Positions 7,911-14,429 of a stretch of 32,575 nucleotides of DNA are shown here, in pieces (the first letter of the stretch is position 1; each line of letters begins with the position of its first letter). The translations under genes and the position numbers were made by a program. The notes beneath the pieces are model-generated. The model did no database searches, was not told the DNA's origin, and was given only the letters and a program-made list of their open reading frames with translations. Where the stretch lies: the NCBI RefSeq assembly GCF_029813835.1, contig NZ_JARVKV010000074.1, forward strand, positions 1 through 32,575. Reading direction: 5' to 3'. The stretch comes from Streptomyces sp. DH37 (GTDB lineage Bacteria > Actinomycetota > Actinomycetes > Streptomycetales > Streptomycetaceae).

Positions 7911-7982
7911 CGGGCGGTCCTCTCGGGCTGGGCGGTCGGGTCGGCCGGGCCGGTCGGCGCGCGGCGGCACGGCGTCCGATCC

Positions 7983-7988
7983 AGCGTA
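7983..7988 (-). promoter_or_regulatory. Candidate -10 for mqnC
   Basis: TACGCT on the minus strand fits the actinobacterial TANNNT -10 consensus. It would give a leader of about 65 bases before GTG 7910. No good -35 is seen. Confidence 0.3.
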
Positions 7989-8069
7989 CGCCAGCGCCCG
8001 TACGGCCTTTCGGCAGGTCAGTCCCGCCTGGCCGGTTCCCGTGGAGCCGCTGCCGAGCGGGTGCGGGCC

Positions 8070-8945
8070 TCAGCGCAGGAGTTCGACGCGCACGTCGGCC
8101 GGGAATCCGGTGGTGGGCCCGGTGCGGCGGGCGAACTCGGCGATGCCGCCGAGCTGTTCGGGGCCCAGCCGGAAGTCCAGCGTGGTGAAGTAGCGCTCCA
8201 GCAGCTCGGCGTCGAACGCCTCCCAGCGGGCGGCCTGCTCGGCCACCTTGGCGACCTCCTCCAGGGACAGGTCGCGGGAGGCGAGGAAGGCCCGGTGGAC
8301 CTCCCGCACGGTCTCCGGTTCGCGGTCCAGGTAGTCGCGGCGGGCGGCCCACACGGCGAAGACGAACGGCAGGCCCGTCCACTCCTTCCACATCAGGCCC
8401 AGGTCGTGGACCCGGAGCCCGAGCCGGGGCGCGTCGTGGAGGGAGGCGCGCAGCGCGGCGTCGCCGATGAGCACGGCGGCCTGCGCCTCCTGCATCATCA
8501 GCCCGAGGTCGGGCGGGCAGGTGTAGTAGTCGGGGGCGAGGCCGTACCGCTCGGCCAGCAGCAGCTGGGCCAGCCGCACCGAGGTGCGGGAGGTGGAGCC
8601 GAGGGCGACGCGCTCGCCGTCGAGGGCGTCCAGCGGCACCTTGGAGACGATCACGCAGGACATCACCGGACCGTCGCAGCCCACCGCGATATCCGGCAGC
8701 GCGACCAGCCGGTCGGCATTGCGGAGGAATTCCACGAGGGTGATCGGGCCGATATCGAGATTCCCGTTCACCAGCTGTTCGCTCAGCCTTTCCGGGGTGT
8801 CCTTGGTGAGCTCCAGGTCCAGCAGGGTGCCGGTGCGGGCCAGGCCCCAGTAGAGGGGCAGGCAGTTGAGGAACTGGATGTGCCCGACGCGGGGCCGCCT
8901 CCGGAGGGACTCGGCGGCGGGCCGGTCAGCGTCATTGGTGTCCAC
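8070..8945 (-). CDS. mqnA: Chorismate dehydratase MqnA
   Basis: A 291-residue member of the MqnA/MqnD periplasmic-binding-protein-like fold. It converts chorismate to 3-enolpyruvyl-benzoate, the first step of the futalosine menaquinone pathway. Family blocks are VGHIQFLNCLPLYWGL (20-35, with Asn27 in the position of the conserved substrate-contacting Asn), NGNLDIGPITLVEFLRNAD and ALGSTSRTSVRLAQLLL. MqnA is preferred over MqnD because of the length and the VGHIxFxNxxPLYxGL start. The GTG start at 8945 lacks a Shine-Dalgarno but has a TAGTCT hexamer six bases upstream, so the mRNA may be leaderless. It lies upstream of mqnC on the same strand. Confidence 0.95.
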   Translation of the reverse strand: MDTNDADRPAAESLRRRPRVGHIQFLNCLPLYWGLARTGTLLDLELTKDTPERLSEQLVNGNLDIGPITLVEFLRNADRLVALPDIAVGCDGPVMSCVIVSKVPLDALDGERVALGSTSRTSVRLAQLLLAERYGLAPDYYTCPPDLGLMMQEAQAAVLIGDAALRASLHDAPRLGLRVHDLGLMWKEWTGLPFVFAVWAARRDYLDREPETVREVHRAFLASRDLSLEEVAKVAEQAARWEAFDAELLERYFTTLDFRLGPEQLGGIAEFARRTGPTTGFPADVRVELLR

Positions 8946-8951
8946 CTGGCG

Positions 8952-8957
8952 AGACTA
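8952..8957 (-). promoter_or_regulatory. Candidate -10 for leaderless mqnA
   Basis: TAGTCT on the minus strand is six bases before GTG 8945, and no Shine-Dalgarno is present. This spacing would put transcription start on the first codon base. No recognisable -35 was found. Confidence 0.4.
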
Positions 8958-9046
8958 TCCCCGGGGCGCGATCCGCCGCCCCCGGGGGGTGCTCACCCGG
9001 ACGGACGCGCCCGGACATGATCACCCTTCCCCTCCGGTGGGCGCCG

Positions 9047-9055
9047 TGCTAGGCT
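9047..9055 (+). promoter_or_regulatory. Extended -10 promoter of cspA
   Basis: TGCTAGGCT is an extended -10 (TG-n-TAGGCT). The -35 region at 9027-9032 is TTCCCC, a weak match at 17-base spacing. Transcription would start near 9062 and give a leader of about 125 bases, typical of cold-shock mRNAs. An alternative is TTGCAG at 9065-9070 with TACAGA at 9088-9093. Confidence 0.5.
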
Positions 9056-9090
9056 CGAGGCAAGTTGCAGTTTGGTTTCCCTTGCAGTAC

Positions 9091-9121
9091 AGAGCCTGCG
9101 GAGCATGTGACCGCGGGCTCT
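9091..9121 (+). promoter_or_regulatory. Hairpin in the cspA 5' leader
   Basis: An 11-bp stem (AGAGCCTGCGG with CCGCGGGCTCT, one G-U pair) closes a nine-base loop (AGCATGTGA). It lies 66 bases before the cspA start. TTGCAG occurs twice just upstream, at 9065-9070 and 9082-9087. Temperature-dependent folding of cspA leaders is known from other bacteria; a similar role here is inference. Confidence 0.55.
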
Positions 9122-9186
9122 CGTCGTTTTCAGAGTTCTTATTGGGTTCTGGAGCAGGGCAACCCTTATAGGCCCAAGGAGGGCTT

Positions 9187-9390
9187 ATGGCTACCGGAAC
9201 CGTCAAGTGGTTCAACGCTGAAAAGGGCTTTGGCTTCATCGCCCAGGACGGCGGCGGTCCCGATGTGTTCGTTCACTACTCCGCGATCAACGCCAACGGG
9301 TTCCGCTCCCTGGAGGAGAACCAGGCGGTCACCTTCGACGTGACGCAGGGCCCGAAGGGTCCGCAGGCGGAGAACGTCACCGCGGCCTGA
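9187..9390 (+). CDS. cspA: CspA-family cold-shock protein
   Basis: A 67-residue single cold-shock domain, an OB-fold that binds single-stranded RNA and DNA. It begins MATGTVKWFNAEKGFGFI. RNP1 is KGFGFI at 13-18 and RNP2 is VFVHY at 27-31. Length and sequence are typical for Streptomyces Csp proteins that act as RNA chaperones. The ATG at 9187 follows AAGGAGGG at 9176-9183. The gene stands alone between mqnA and the symporter, with its own long structured leader upstream and a strong hairpin downstream. The paralogue cannot be fixed because Streptomyces carry several. Confidence 0.96.
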   Translation: MATGTVKWFNAEKGFGFIAQDGGGPDVFVHYSAINANGFRSLEENQAVTFDVTQGPKGPQAENVTAA

Positions 9391-9484
9391 GTTGCCCGGC
9401 TCGGCCAGAGCCCTGGCCGTGTCGGCGCACGGCCGCCCGTGAGGGCGGTACGGCGTCGGCAGACGACCGGATAAGCAGTACCCA

Positions 9485-9512
9485 AGGAGCCCCCGCCACG
9501 GCGGGGGCTCCT
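9485..9512 (+). terminator. Terminator of cspA
   Basis: AGGAGCCCCCGCC pairs with GGCGGGGGCTCCT, a 12-13 bp perfect stem with a minimal CACG loop, followed by GCCTTGTG. It is 95 bases after the cspA stop. Confidence 0.8.
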
Positions 9513-9633
9513 GCCTTGTGTCCCCGTCCGGCCCCTCGCCCGGCCGGGCGGCCGTACGGGGCCCGGAGCCGGACCCGCCGCCGTACCGCTCGCCCCGGCC
9601 GGGTCCGGTGGACGCCCGACGGGCCCCACGCCG

Positions 9634-9678
9634 ACGGGCCCCCGCCGTCTCCCGGGGCGGGAGGCGGCGGGGGCCCGT
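9634..9678 (-). terminator. Very long terminator hairpin of the symporter gene
   Basis: The two arms pair continuously for 21 bp from A9634-T9678 to G9654-C9658, with one G-U pair and a three-base loop. The hairpin begins 20 bases after the symporter stop. It is exceptionally stable and probably blocks read-through in both directions. Confidence 0.8.
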
Positions 9679-9698
9679 GAGCCGGTGCGCGGGACCGG

Positions 9699-11096
9699 TC
9701 AGGCGGTGGCGGGAGCCGGCTCGCTCCGGCGGCGGCCCGTGTCCTCCACCGTGTCGCCGGCGGCGCCGCCGGGACCGTCGAGCTCGTCGATGTCGAAGCT
9801 CTTGGCGCTGTGGAAGGCGTCCAGGTCCAGGATCTTCTCCCGGGCCGACACCAGGACCGGCACCACGGCCTGTCCGGCGACGTTGGTGGCCGTCCGGATC
9901 ATGTCCAGGATCGGGTCGATCGCCAGCAGCAGGCCCACGCCCTCCAGCGGCAGGCCGAGGGTGGAGAGGGTCAGCGTGGTCATCACGGTGGCGCCGGTGA
10001 GGCCGGCGGTGGCGGCCGAGCCGATGACCGAGACGAAGGCGATCAGCAGGTAGTCGCCGATGCCGAGGGACACCCCGAAGATCTCCGCGACGAAGATCGC
10101 GGCGAGCGCCGGGTAGACCGCGGCGCAGCCGTCCATCTTGGTGGTCGCGCCGAACGGGACCGCGAACGAGGCGTACTCCTTCGGCACGCCCAGCCGCTCG
10201 GTGACCTTCTGGGTCAGCGGCATGGTGCCGACCGAGGAGCGGGAGACGAAGGCGAGCTGGATGGCGGGCCAGGCGCCGCGGAAGAACTGCAGCGGGTTGA
10301 CCCGGGCGGCCGTCGCCAGCAGCAGCGGGTAGACGCCGAACATCACCAGCAGGGAGCCGACGTAGACGTCGACGGTGAAGGTGGCGTACTGGCCGAGCAG
10401 GTCCCAGCCGTACTCGTTGATGGCGCGGCCGATCAGGCCGAGGGTGCCCAGCGGGGCCAGCCTGATGACCCACCACAGCGCCTTCTGCAGCAGGGCGAGG
10501 GCGGCCTCGGCGAAGGACAGCAGCGGAGCGGCCTTCTCGCCGAGCCGCAGGGCGGCGATGCCGGCGACGGCGGCCATGAAGACGATCTGCAGGACGTTCA
10601 GCTCGGTGAACGGCGTGATCACGTCGGTGGGGACGATCCCGGTGAGGAAGTCCAGCCAGGAACCGGCCTGTTCGGGCCGGCCGCCGTCCTTCGGGGTCAG
10701 ACCGGTGCCCGCGCCGGGGTCGGTGAGCAGCCCGATGCCCAGGCCGATCGCGACGGCGATCAGCGAGGTGGCCATGAACCACAGCAGGGTGCGGGTGGCC
10801 AGCCGGGCGGCGTTGGAGACGTTCCGCAGGTTGGTGATCGAGACGGTGATCGCGAAGAAGACCAGCGGGCCGACGGCCAGCTTCAGCAGCTGGACGAAGG
10901 TGCCGCCGACCTTGTCGAGGGCGGTGCCGAGCCAGGCGACGTCGCCGCTGCGGGCGACCCAGCCCAGCAGGACGCCGAGCACCAGACCGAGGAGGATCTG
11001 GGCCCAGAAGGGCACCCTCGGCAGGCGTGTCCGGCGCGTCGGCGCGTCGGGCGCGCCGGCCGTACTGGACGTGCTGGATGGGGTGTTGGAGGACAC
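9699..11096 (-). CDS. DAACS-family symporter, possibly L-cystine (TcyP-like)
   Basis: A 465-residue polytopic membrane protein of the dicarboxylate/amino acid:cation symporter (DAACS) family, with about eight hydrophobic segments. It begins with a Ser/Thr-rich cytosolic tail and ends in a hydrophilic tail. The substrate-binding hairpin and TM7 region read FVSRSSVGTMPLTQKV and TTKMDGCAAVYPALAAIF. From memory these look more like TcyP/YdjN cystine symporters (SRSSVGT, GCAxxYPA) than DctA dicarboxylate carriers (NLDGT). The Cys-containing leader peptide upstream fits sulfur control. Start: GTG 11096 has GGAG seven bases upstream. GTG 11102 (two codons longer) and ATG 11162 are in frame but worse placed. 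The 164-base gap after the leader peptide contains attenuator-like pairings. Confidence 0.88.
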   Translation of the reverse strand: MSSNTPSSTSSTAGAPDAPTRRTRLPRVPFWAQILLGLVLGVLLGWVARSGDVAWLGTALDKVGGTFVQLLKLAVGPLVFFAITVSITNLRNVSNAARLATRTLLWFMATSLIAVAIGLGIGLLTDPGAGTGLTPKDGGRPEQAGSWLDFLTGIVPTDVITPFTELNVLQIVFMAAVAGIAALRLGEKAAPLLSFAEAALALLQKALWWVIRLAPLGTLGLIGRAINEYGWDLLGQYATFTVDVYVGSLLVMFGVYPLLLATAARVNPLQFFRGAWPAIQLAFVSRSSVGTMPLTQKVTERLGVPKEYASFAVPFGATTKMDGCAAVYPALAAIFVAEIFGVSLGIGDYLLIAFVSVIGSAATAGLTGATVMTTLTLSTLGLPLEGVGLLLAIDPILDMIRTATNVAGQAVVPVLVSAREKILDLDAFHSAKSFDIDELDGPGGAAGDTVEDTGRRRSEPAPATA

Positions 11097-11126
11097 GGAC
11101 ACACTCCGGTGAGACGTGAGGGGACG

Positions 11127-11189
11127 GAGTTCTCTGCGGTTCTCGGGGTTTCCCGCGTTCACGGCCGCTCGGCCGTGCTGGGAGAACTC
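11127..11189 (-). promoter_or_regulatory. Candidate attenuator between leader peptide and symporter
   Basis: On the minus strand the arm GAGTTCTC (11189-11182) can pair 8 bp with GAGAACTC (11134-11127). It can alternatively pair 6 bp with GAGAAC (11144-11139). A perfect 7-bp hairpin (CACGGCC, loop, GGCCGTG; 11160-11177) lies between the arms. Mutually exclusive pairing downstream of a short peptide is the layout of ribosome-controlled attenuation. This is inferred from base pairing only. Confidence 0.45.
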
Positions 11190-11260
11190 GACGGTCCCGG
11201 AAAACTCGGAACGGGGGAAGAGCGCGCCGGAGGAGGCCCGGCCGCCGTGGTCGCGCTGGC

Positions 11261-11368
11261 TCAGCTGATGCGACAGGCCGCGGACAGGCAGCGGCAGAGG
11301 TCGACGTGCAGCCGGGCCACGAGCATCGTGCTCCTGGCCTGGGGGGTGGTGCGGGCTGCGGTCGTCAT
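11261..11368 (-). CDS. Cys-containing regulatory leader peptide
   Basis: A 35-residue peptide ending LVARLHVDLCRCLSAACRIS. The core (L-x-x-R-x-HVDL-x-R-x-x-SA-x-C) matches the family of short actinobacterial peptides annotated as putative leader peptides of attenuators, often ahead of sulfur-related transporters. Three cysteines lie in the last 11 residues. ATG 11368 is seven bases from a TAGCGT -10 with no spaced Shine-Dalgarno, so a leaderless start is likely. An internal ATG at 11326, preceded by AGGAG, would give 21 residues. Low cysteinyl-tRNA could stall the ribosome on the Cys codons and change folding of the 164 bases before the symporter gene. The motif is seen; the mechanism is inferred. 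Confidence 0.72.
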   Translation of the reverse strand: MTTAARTTPQARSTMLVARLHVDLCRCLSAACRIS

Positions 11369-11375
11369 GGTCCTC

Positions 11376-11405
11376 ACGCTAACACTGGGCCTTGGGGCTT
11401 CCCAA
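11376..11405 (-). promoter_or_regulatory. Promoter of the leader peptide/symporter unit
   Basis: On the minus strand TTGGGA (11405-11400) and TAGCGT (11381-11376) are separated by 18 bases, with an extended-10 TGT just before TAGCGT. Seven bases then lead to ATG 11368. It is the best-formed promoter in the window. Confidence 0.6.
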
Positions 11406-11419
11406 AGTCGGCCTTGGGG
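11388..11419. repeat. Paired 10-bp repeats over the leader-peptide promoter
   Basis: GGCCTTGGGG occurs at 11388-11397 and 11410-11419, 22 bases apart, about two helical turns. One copy lies in the promoter spacer and the other just upstream of the -35. They may be operator half-sites, but no regulator can be named. Confidence 0.4.
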
Positions 11420-11441
11420 AAGCGGCGTTCGACCACGCACA

Positions 11442-11478
11442 ACGTCCCGCCGGGCAACGGGCATTCCCGGCGGGACGT
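11442..11478 (-). terminator. Terminator downstream of the DUF4229 gene
   Basis: A perfect 13-bp inverted repeat (ACGTCCCGCCGGG with CCCGGCGGGACGT) and an 11-base loop. It lies about 93 bases after the DUF4229 stop and upstream of the leader-peptide promoter, so it insulates the two units. Confidence 0.7.
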
Positions 11479-11570
11479 GTCGAGGGCGTGTGACGAGGAT
11501 TACGCGCGGGCGCGGTGAGCGGGGGCGCGGACGCGGTGGGCGCGGAGGCGCCGGGCGGCCCGGCCGGGCT

Positions 11571-11963
11571 CTAGTCCTCCTGGCTCTGGTTGGCGGCCAG
11601 CTTCCGCTTGGCGCGGTCCACGCGCTCGGTGATCTGCACGGACATCTCGTCACGCTGCCTGCGCAGCAGCACCAGGCTGAGCGGCGCGGAGACGACCATG
11701 GCGAGCATCAGCAGCCACAGCGGGTTGGCCCTGCCGATGGCCTCGGGCAGGACGCCGACGTAGGCGAGCAGCGCGACGACCACGAAGCAGGCGACGAAGA
11801 CGCCCAGCCGCATGGCCGTGTAGCGGAGCGTCGCGTGCGACGTGCGGGCCGGTGCGGCGCCCGGCACGGTGTCGGGTGCGGTGTTCGGCACGGTGTCGGG
11901 TGCGGTGTCCGGTGCGGTGTCGGGTGCGGTGTTCGGGTTGCCGGTCTCCGAGGTGCTGGTCAC
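11571..11963 (-). CDS. DUF4229-type small membrane protein
   Basis: A 130-residue protein. Residues 11-36 are a low-complexity tract of repeated (N/D)TAP-like units encoded by 12-bp repeats. The conserved part starts at ATLRYTAMRLGVF. Two membrane helices follow at about 52-72 and 83-100, separated by a short loop (PEAIGRANP), and a basic cytosolic helix (RRQRDEMSVQITERVDRAKRKLA) ends the protein. This matches the actinobacterial DUF4229 family as I remember it; its function is unknown. The GTG start at 11963 follows AAAGGA. It lies 28 bases after the acetyltransferase stop and probably ends an mqnE operon. The repeat tract is expected to be variable between strains and probably disordered. 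Confidence 0.82.
   Translation of the reverse strand: MTSTSETGNPNTAPDTAPDTAPDTVPNTAPDTVPGAAPARTSHATLRYTAMRLGVFVACFVVVALLAYVGVLPEAIGRANPLWLLMLAMVVSAPLSLVLLRRQRDEMSVQITERVDRAKRKLAANQSQED
11869..11940. repeat. 12-bp coding tandem repeat
   Basis: Six units of 12 bases, consensus GTGTCGGGTGCG, with variants GTGTTCGGCACG, GTGTCCGGTGCG and GTGTTCGGGTTG. They encode the APDT-like tract near the N-terminus of the DUF4229 protein. The 12-base period preserves the reading frame. Confidence 0.9.
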
Positions 11964-11991
11964 GGTGGTGGATCCTTTCGGCGTGGCCGGT

Positions 11992-12516
11992 TCAGCGGAA
12001 CTGGAGCCACATGGTGATGTCGTCCCGGAGATCGTCGTCCGCGACCCTGATGGCGTCGGGTACGCGGCCGACCTCCTTGTAGCCGCACGAACCGTAGAAG
12101 TCCTCCAGCCCGAGCCCGCCGCGGCAGGTGAGCCGGATGCCGCGGACGCCGTCCATGCCCCGGGCGGCCTCCTCCACGGCGGCCATCAGGGCCCGGCCCT
12201 CGCCCCGGCCCTGGCGGTCGGGGCGCAGCATCACGGTGTACAGCCACACCCAGTGTCGCATCAGCCGGTGCGTGTTGAGGGCGAGGAAGGCGGCGCCCGC
12301 CACCTCGCCCTCCTCGTCGTACGCCACCAGCAGCCGCTCCCGTCCCTCGGCCATCGCCACGAGGTGCCTGACCAGCTCGGGCCGCACCTCCTCGGGGGTC
12401 ACCGGCGGTACGAAGCCGACGGCGCCGCCCGCGTTGGTCACCCGCGCCCACAGTGCGCAGATCCCGTCGGTCAGCCGCCGGTCGACGGGAGGGTCGGGTA
12501 CGTATCGCAGCGTCAT
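11992..12516 (-). CDS. GNAT-family N-acetyltransferase
   Basis: A 174-residue single GNAT domain that transfers an acetyl group from acetyl-CoA; the acceptor is unknown. The acetyl-CoA motif A is TVMLRPDRQGRGEGRALM (V-x4-RP-x2-QGRG-x-G). Motif B (GLEDFYGSCGYKEVGR) follows, as usual. ATG 12516 has GAGGAAGG followed by CACG. It lies 45 bases downstream of mqnE and 28 bases upstream of the DUF4229 gene on the same strand. The context suggests co-transcription with mqnE but does not give a substrate. The Trp-rich block RLMRHWVWLY could line the acceptor pocket. Confidence 0.88.
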   Translation of the reverse strand: MTLRYVPDPPVDRRLTDGICALWARVTNAGGAVGFVPPVTPEEVRPELVRHLVAMAEGRERLLVAYDEEGEVAGAAFLALNTHRLMRHWVWLYTVMLRPDRQGRGEGRALMAAVEEAARGMDGVRGIRLTCRGGLGLEDFYGSCGYKEVGRVPDAIRVADDDLRDDITMWLQFR

Positions 12517-12561
12517 CGTGCCTTCCTCACGACTGTGGCCCAGGTCACGTCCGCCGGCCCG

Positions 12562-13725
12562 TCAGAGCCGCATCGGCTGCGGGGACTCGCGCCGCGCCGG
12601 GTCCGGGCCGTCGTACTCGCGGACGATCTCGTAGCGGGTGTTGCGCTCGATGGGGCGGAAGCCGGCGTCGCGGATCAGCTCCAGCAGGTCCTCGCGGGTG
12701 AGCTTGTCGGGGGTGCCGTAGTTGTCCGCGTCGTGGGTGATCTTGTACTCGACCACCGAGCCGTCCATGTCGTCCGCGCCGTGCTGGAGGGCGAGCTGGG
12801 CGGTCTGCACGCCGTGCATCACCCAGAAGACCTTCACGTGCGGCACGTTGTCGAACAGCAGCCGCGAGACCGCGAACGTCCTGAGCGCCTCGGCGCCGGT
12901 GGCCATGGTGGTGCGGGCCTGGAGCCGGTTGCGGACCTTGCCGTCCTTCATGTCCACGAAGTCGTGCTGGTAGCGCAGCGGGATGAAGACCTGGAAGCCG
13001 CCGGTCTCGTCCTGGAGCTCGCGCAGCCGCAGCACGTGGTCCACGCGGTGGCGGGGCTCCTCGATGTGGCCGTACAGCATGGTGCACGGCGTCCTGAGGC
13101 CCTTCTCGTGCGCCAGCCGGTGGATGCGCGACCAGTCCTCCCAGTGGGTGCGGTGGTCGACGATGTGCTGCCGCACCTCCCAGTCGAAGATCTCCGCGCC
13201 GCCGCCGGTCAGCGACTCCAGGCCGGCGTCGATCAGCTCGTCGAGGATCTCCGACGCCGACAGACCCGAGATCGTCTCGAAGTGGTGGATCTCGGTGGCG
13301 GTGAACGCCTTCAGCGACACCTGCGGCAGCGCCTTCTTCAGCTCCCGCAGCGAGCGCGGGTAGTAGCGCCAGGGCAGGGTGGGGTGCAGGCCGTTGACGA
13401 TGTGCAGCTCGGTGAGGTGGTCGTTCTCCATCGCCCGGGCCAGCCGCACGGCCTCCTCGATGCGCATGGTGTACGCGTCCTTCTCCCCCGGCTTGCGCTG
13501 GAAGGAGCAGTACGCGCAGGAGGCGGTGCACACGTTCGTCATGTTCAGATGACGGTTGACGTTGAAGTACACGACGTCGCCGTTCATCCGGGTGCGCACC
13601 TCGTGGGCGAGGCCGCCCAGCCAGGCCAGGTCGTCGGACTCGTACAGGGCGATGCCGTCCTCGCGGCTCAGCCGCTCACCGGCGCGGACCTTCTCCTCCA
13701 GCTCACGCTTGAGCCCAGCGTCCAT
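12562..13725 (-). CDS. mqnE: Aminofutalosine synthase MqnE
   Basis: A 387-residue radical SAM enzyme that joins the MqnA product with SAM-derived adenosine to make aminofutalosine. The cluster motif is Cys66, Cys70, Cys73 (CTASCAYC), preceded by HLNMTN. Other MqnE blocks are NGLHPTLPWRYYPRSL, EIHHFE, GGGAEIF, MLYGHIEE and FIPLRYQHDF. Length and start fit the family. ATG 13725 has AGGAGG nine bases upstream. A TAGGCT hexamer at 13801-13806 (minus) may be its promoter. It lies downstream of the Lrp/AsnC gene and leads into the acetyltransferase and DUF4229 genes. Confidence 0.96.
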   Translation of the reverse strand: MDAGLKRELEEKVRAGERLSREDGIALYESDDLAWLGGLAHEVRTRMNGDVVYFNVNRHLNMTNVCTASCAYCSFQRKPGEKDAYTMRIEEAVRLARAMENDHLTELHIVNGLHPTLPWRYYPRSLRELKKALPQVSLKAFTATEIHHFETISGLSASEILDELIDAGLESLTGGGAEIFDWEVRQHIVDHRTHWEDWSRIHRLAHEKGLRTPCTMLYGHIEEPRHRVDHVLRLRELQDETGGFQVFIPLRYQHDFVDMKDGKVRNRLQARTTMATGAEALRTFAVSRLLFDNVPHVKVFWVMHGVQTAQLALQHGADDMDGSVVEYKITHDADNYGTPDKLTREDLLELIRDAGFRPIERNTRYEIVREYDGPDPARRESPQPMRL

Positions 13726-13800
13726 GCGTCGCCGCCTCCTCGTTCCTGTGTGCGGGGGTTGCGGGGTCCTGCGGGCCGTCCCGTCGCGGGCGGCCCGACG

Positions 13801-13806
13801 AGCCTA
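13801..13806 (-). promoter_or_regulatory. Candidate -10 for mqnE
   Basis: TAGGCT on the minus strand, about 75 bases before ATG 13725, in the gap after the Lrp/AsnC gene. No convincing -35. Confidence 0.3.
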
Positions 13807-13869
13807 CGCCTGCCCCCGCGCGCGTCCGGGCGGGACCCCCGGGGCGGCGCCGGGACGGCGGGGCGCCGG

Positions 13870-14325
13870 TCACTCCTCGCCGGGCAGCTCGCCGACCCGG
13901 TTCTCCCACTTGGTGGAGAGGACGATGGTGGTGCGGGTCCGCGAGACGCCCTTGGTGCCCGAGAGCCTGCGGATCGTCCGCTCCAGGCCGTCCACGTCGG
14001 TCGCGCGGACCTTGAGCATGAAGGAGTCGTCCCCGGCGATGAACCAGCAGTCCTCGATCTCCGCCAGGTCCCGCAGCCGCTCCACCACGTCCTCGTGGTC
14101 CACGGAGTCCGAGAGCTGGATGCCGATCAGGGCGGTGACGCCCAGGCCCAGGGAGGGGGCGTCCACGGTCGCGCGGTAGCCGGTGATGACCCCGGCCGCC
14201 TCCAGCCGGTTGATGCGGTCGGTCACGCTGGGTCCGGAGAGGCCGACGAGCCGGCCCAGCTCCGCGTACGAGGCTCTGCCGTTCTCGCGCAGCGCCTGGA
14301 TGAGCTGCCTGTCCACCGCGTCCAT
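13870..14325 (-). CDS. Lrp/AsnC-family transcriptional regulator
   Basis: A 151-residue regulator. The N-terminal winged helix-turn-helix is at 1-50 (MDAVDRQLIQALRENGRASY, then AELGRLVGLSGPSVTDRINR). The C-terminal part is a RAM/ligand-binding domain with the family block CWFIAGDDSFMLKVRATD. Lrp-type proteins bind DNA as dimers to octamers in response to amino acids or related small molecules. ATG 14325 has AGGA five bases upstream. It sits between a UbiX-type gene (104-base gap) and mqnE (144-base gap), all on the minus strand. The region 14403-14417 upstream contains the imperfect palindrome GAAT-n7-ATTC, a possible autoregulatory site. Control of menaquinone genes is plausible but only inferred from position. 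Confidence 0.93.
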   Translation of the reverse strand: MDAVDRQLIQALRENGRASYAELGRLVGLSGPSVTDRINRLEAAGVITGYRATVDAPSLGLGVTALIGIQLSDSVDHEDVVERLRDLAEIEDCWFIAGDDSFMLKVRATDVDGLERTIRRLSGTKGVSRTRTTIVLSTKWENRVGELPGEE

Positions 14326-14429
14326 GCGTCCTGGTGCCTTCCGTCTTCGGGCCGTCGTTCAGCGCTGCCGGGCTGTCGGGTGCTGCGGGAGTTTCCGTTA
14401 TCGAATCTAAGGCATTCGGGCGCGCTGCC

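Larger units (their letters stand above)
9391..9698. other. Convergent intergenic region between cspA and the symporter
   Basis: A 308-base convergent spacer. It contains two strong hairpins, one near each gene end. I see no gene between them. The 9520-9630 part is plain G+C-rich sequence. Confidence 0.6.

Noticed and set aside
11869..11940. Possible CRISPR array or satellite
   Set aside because: Units are 12 bases with no spacers, lie within a coding frame and preserve it.
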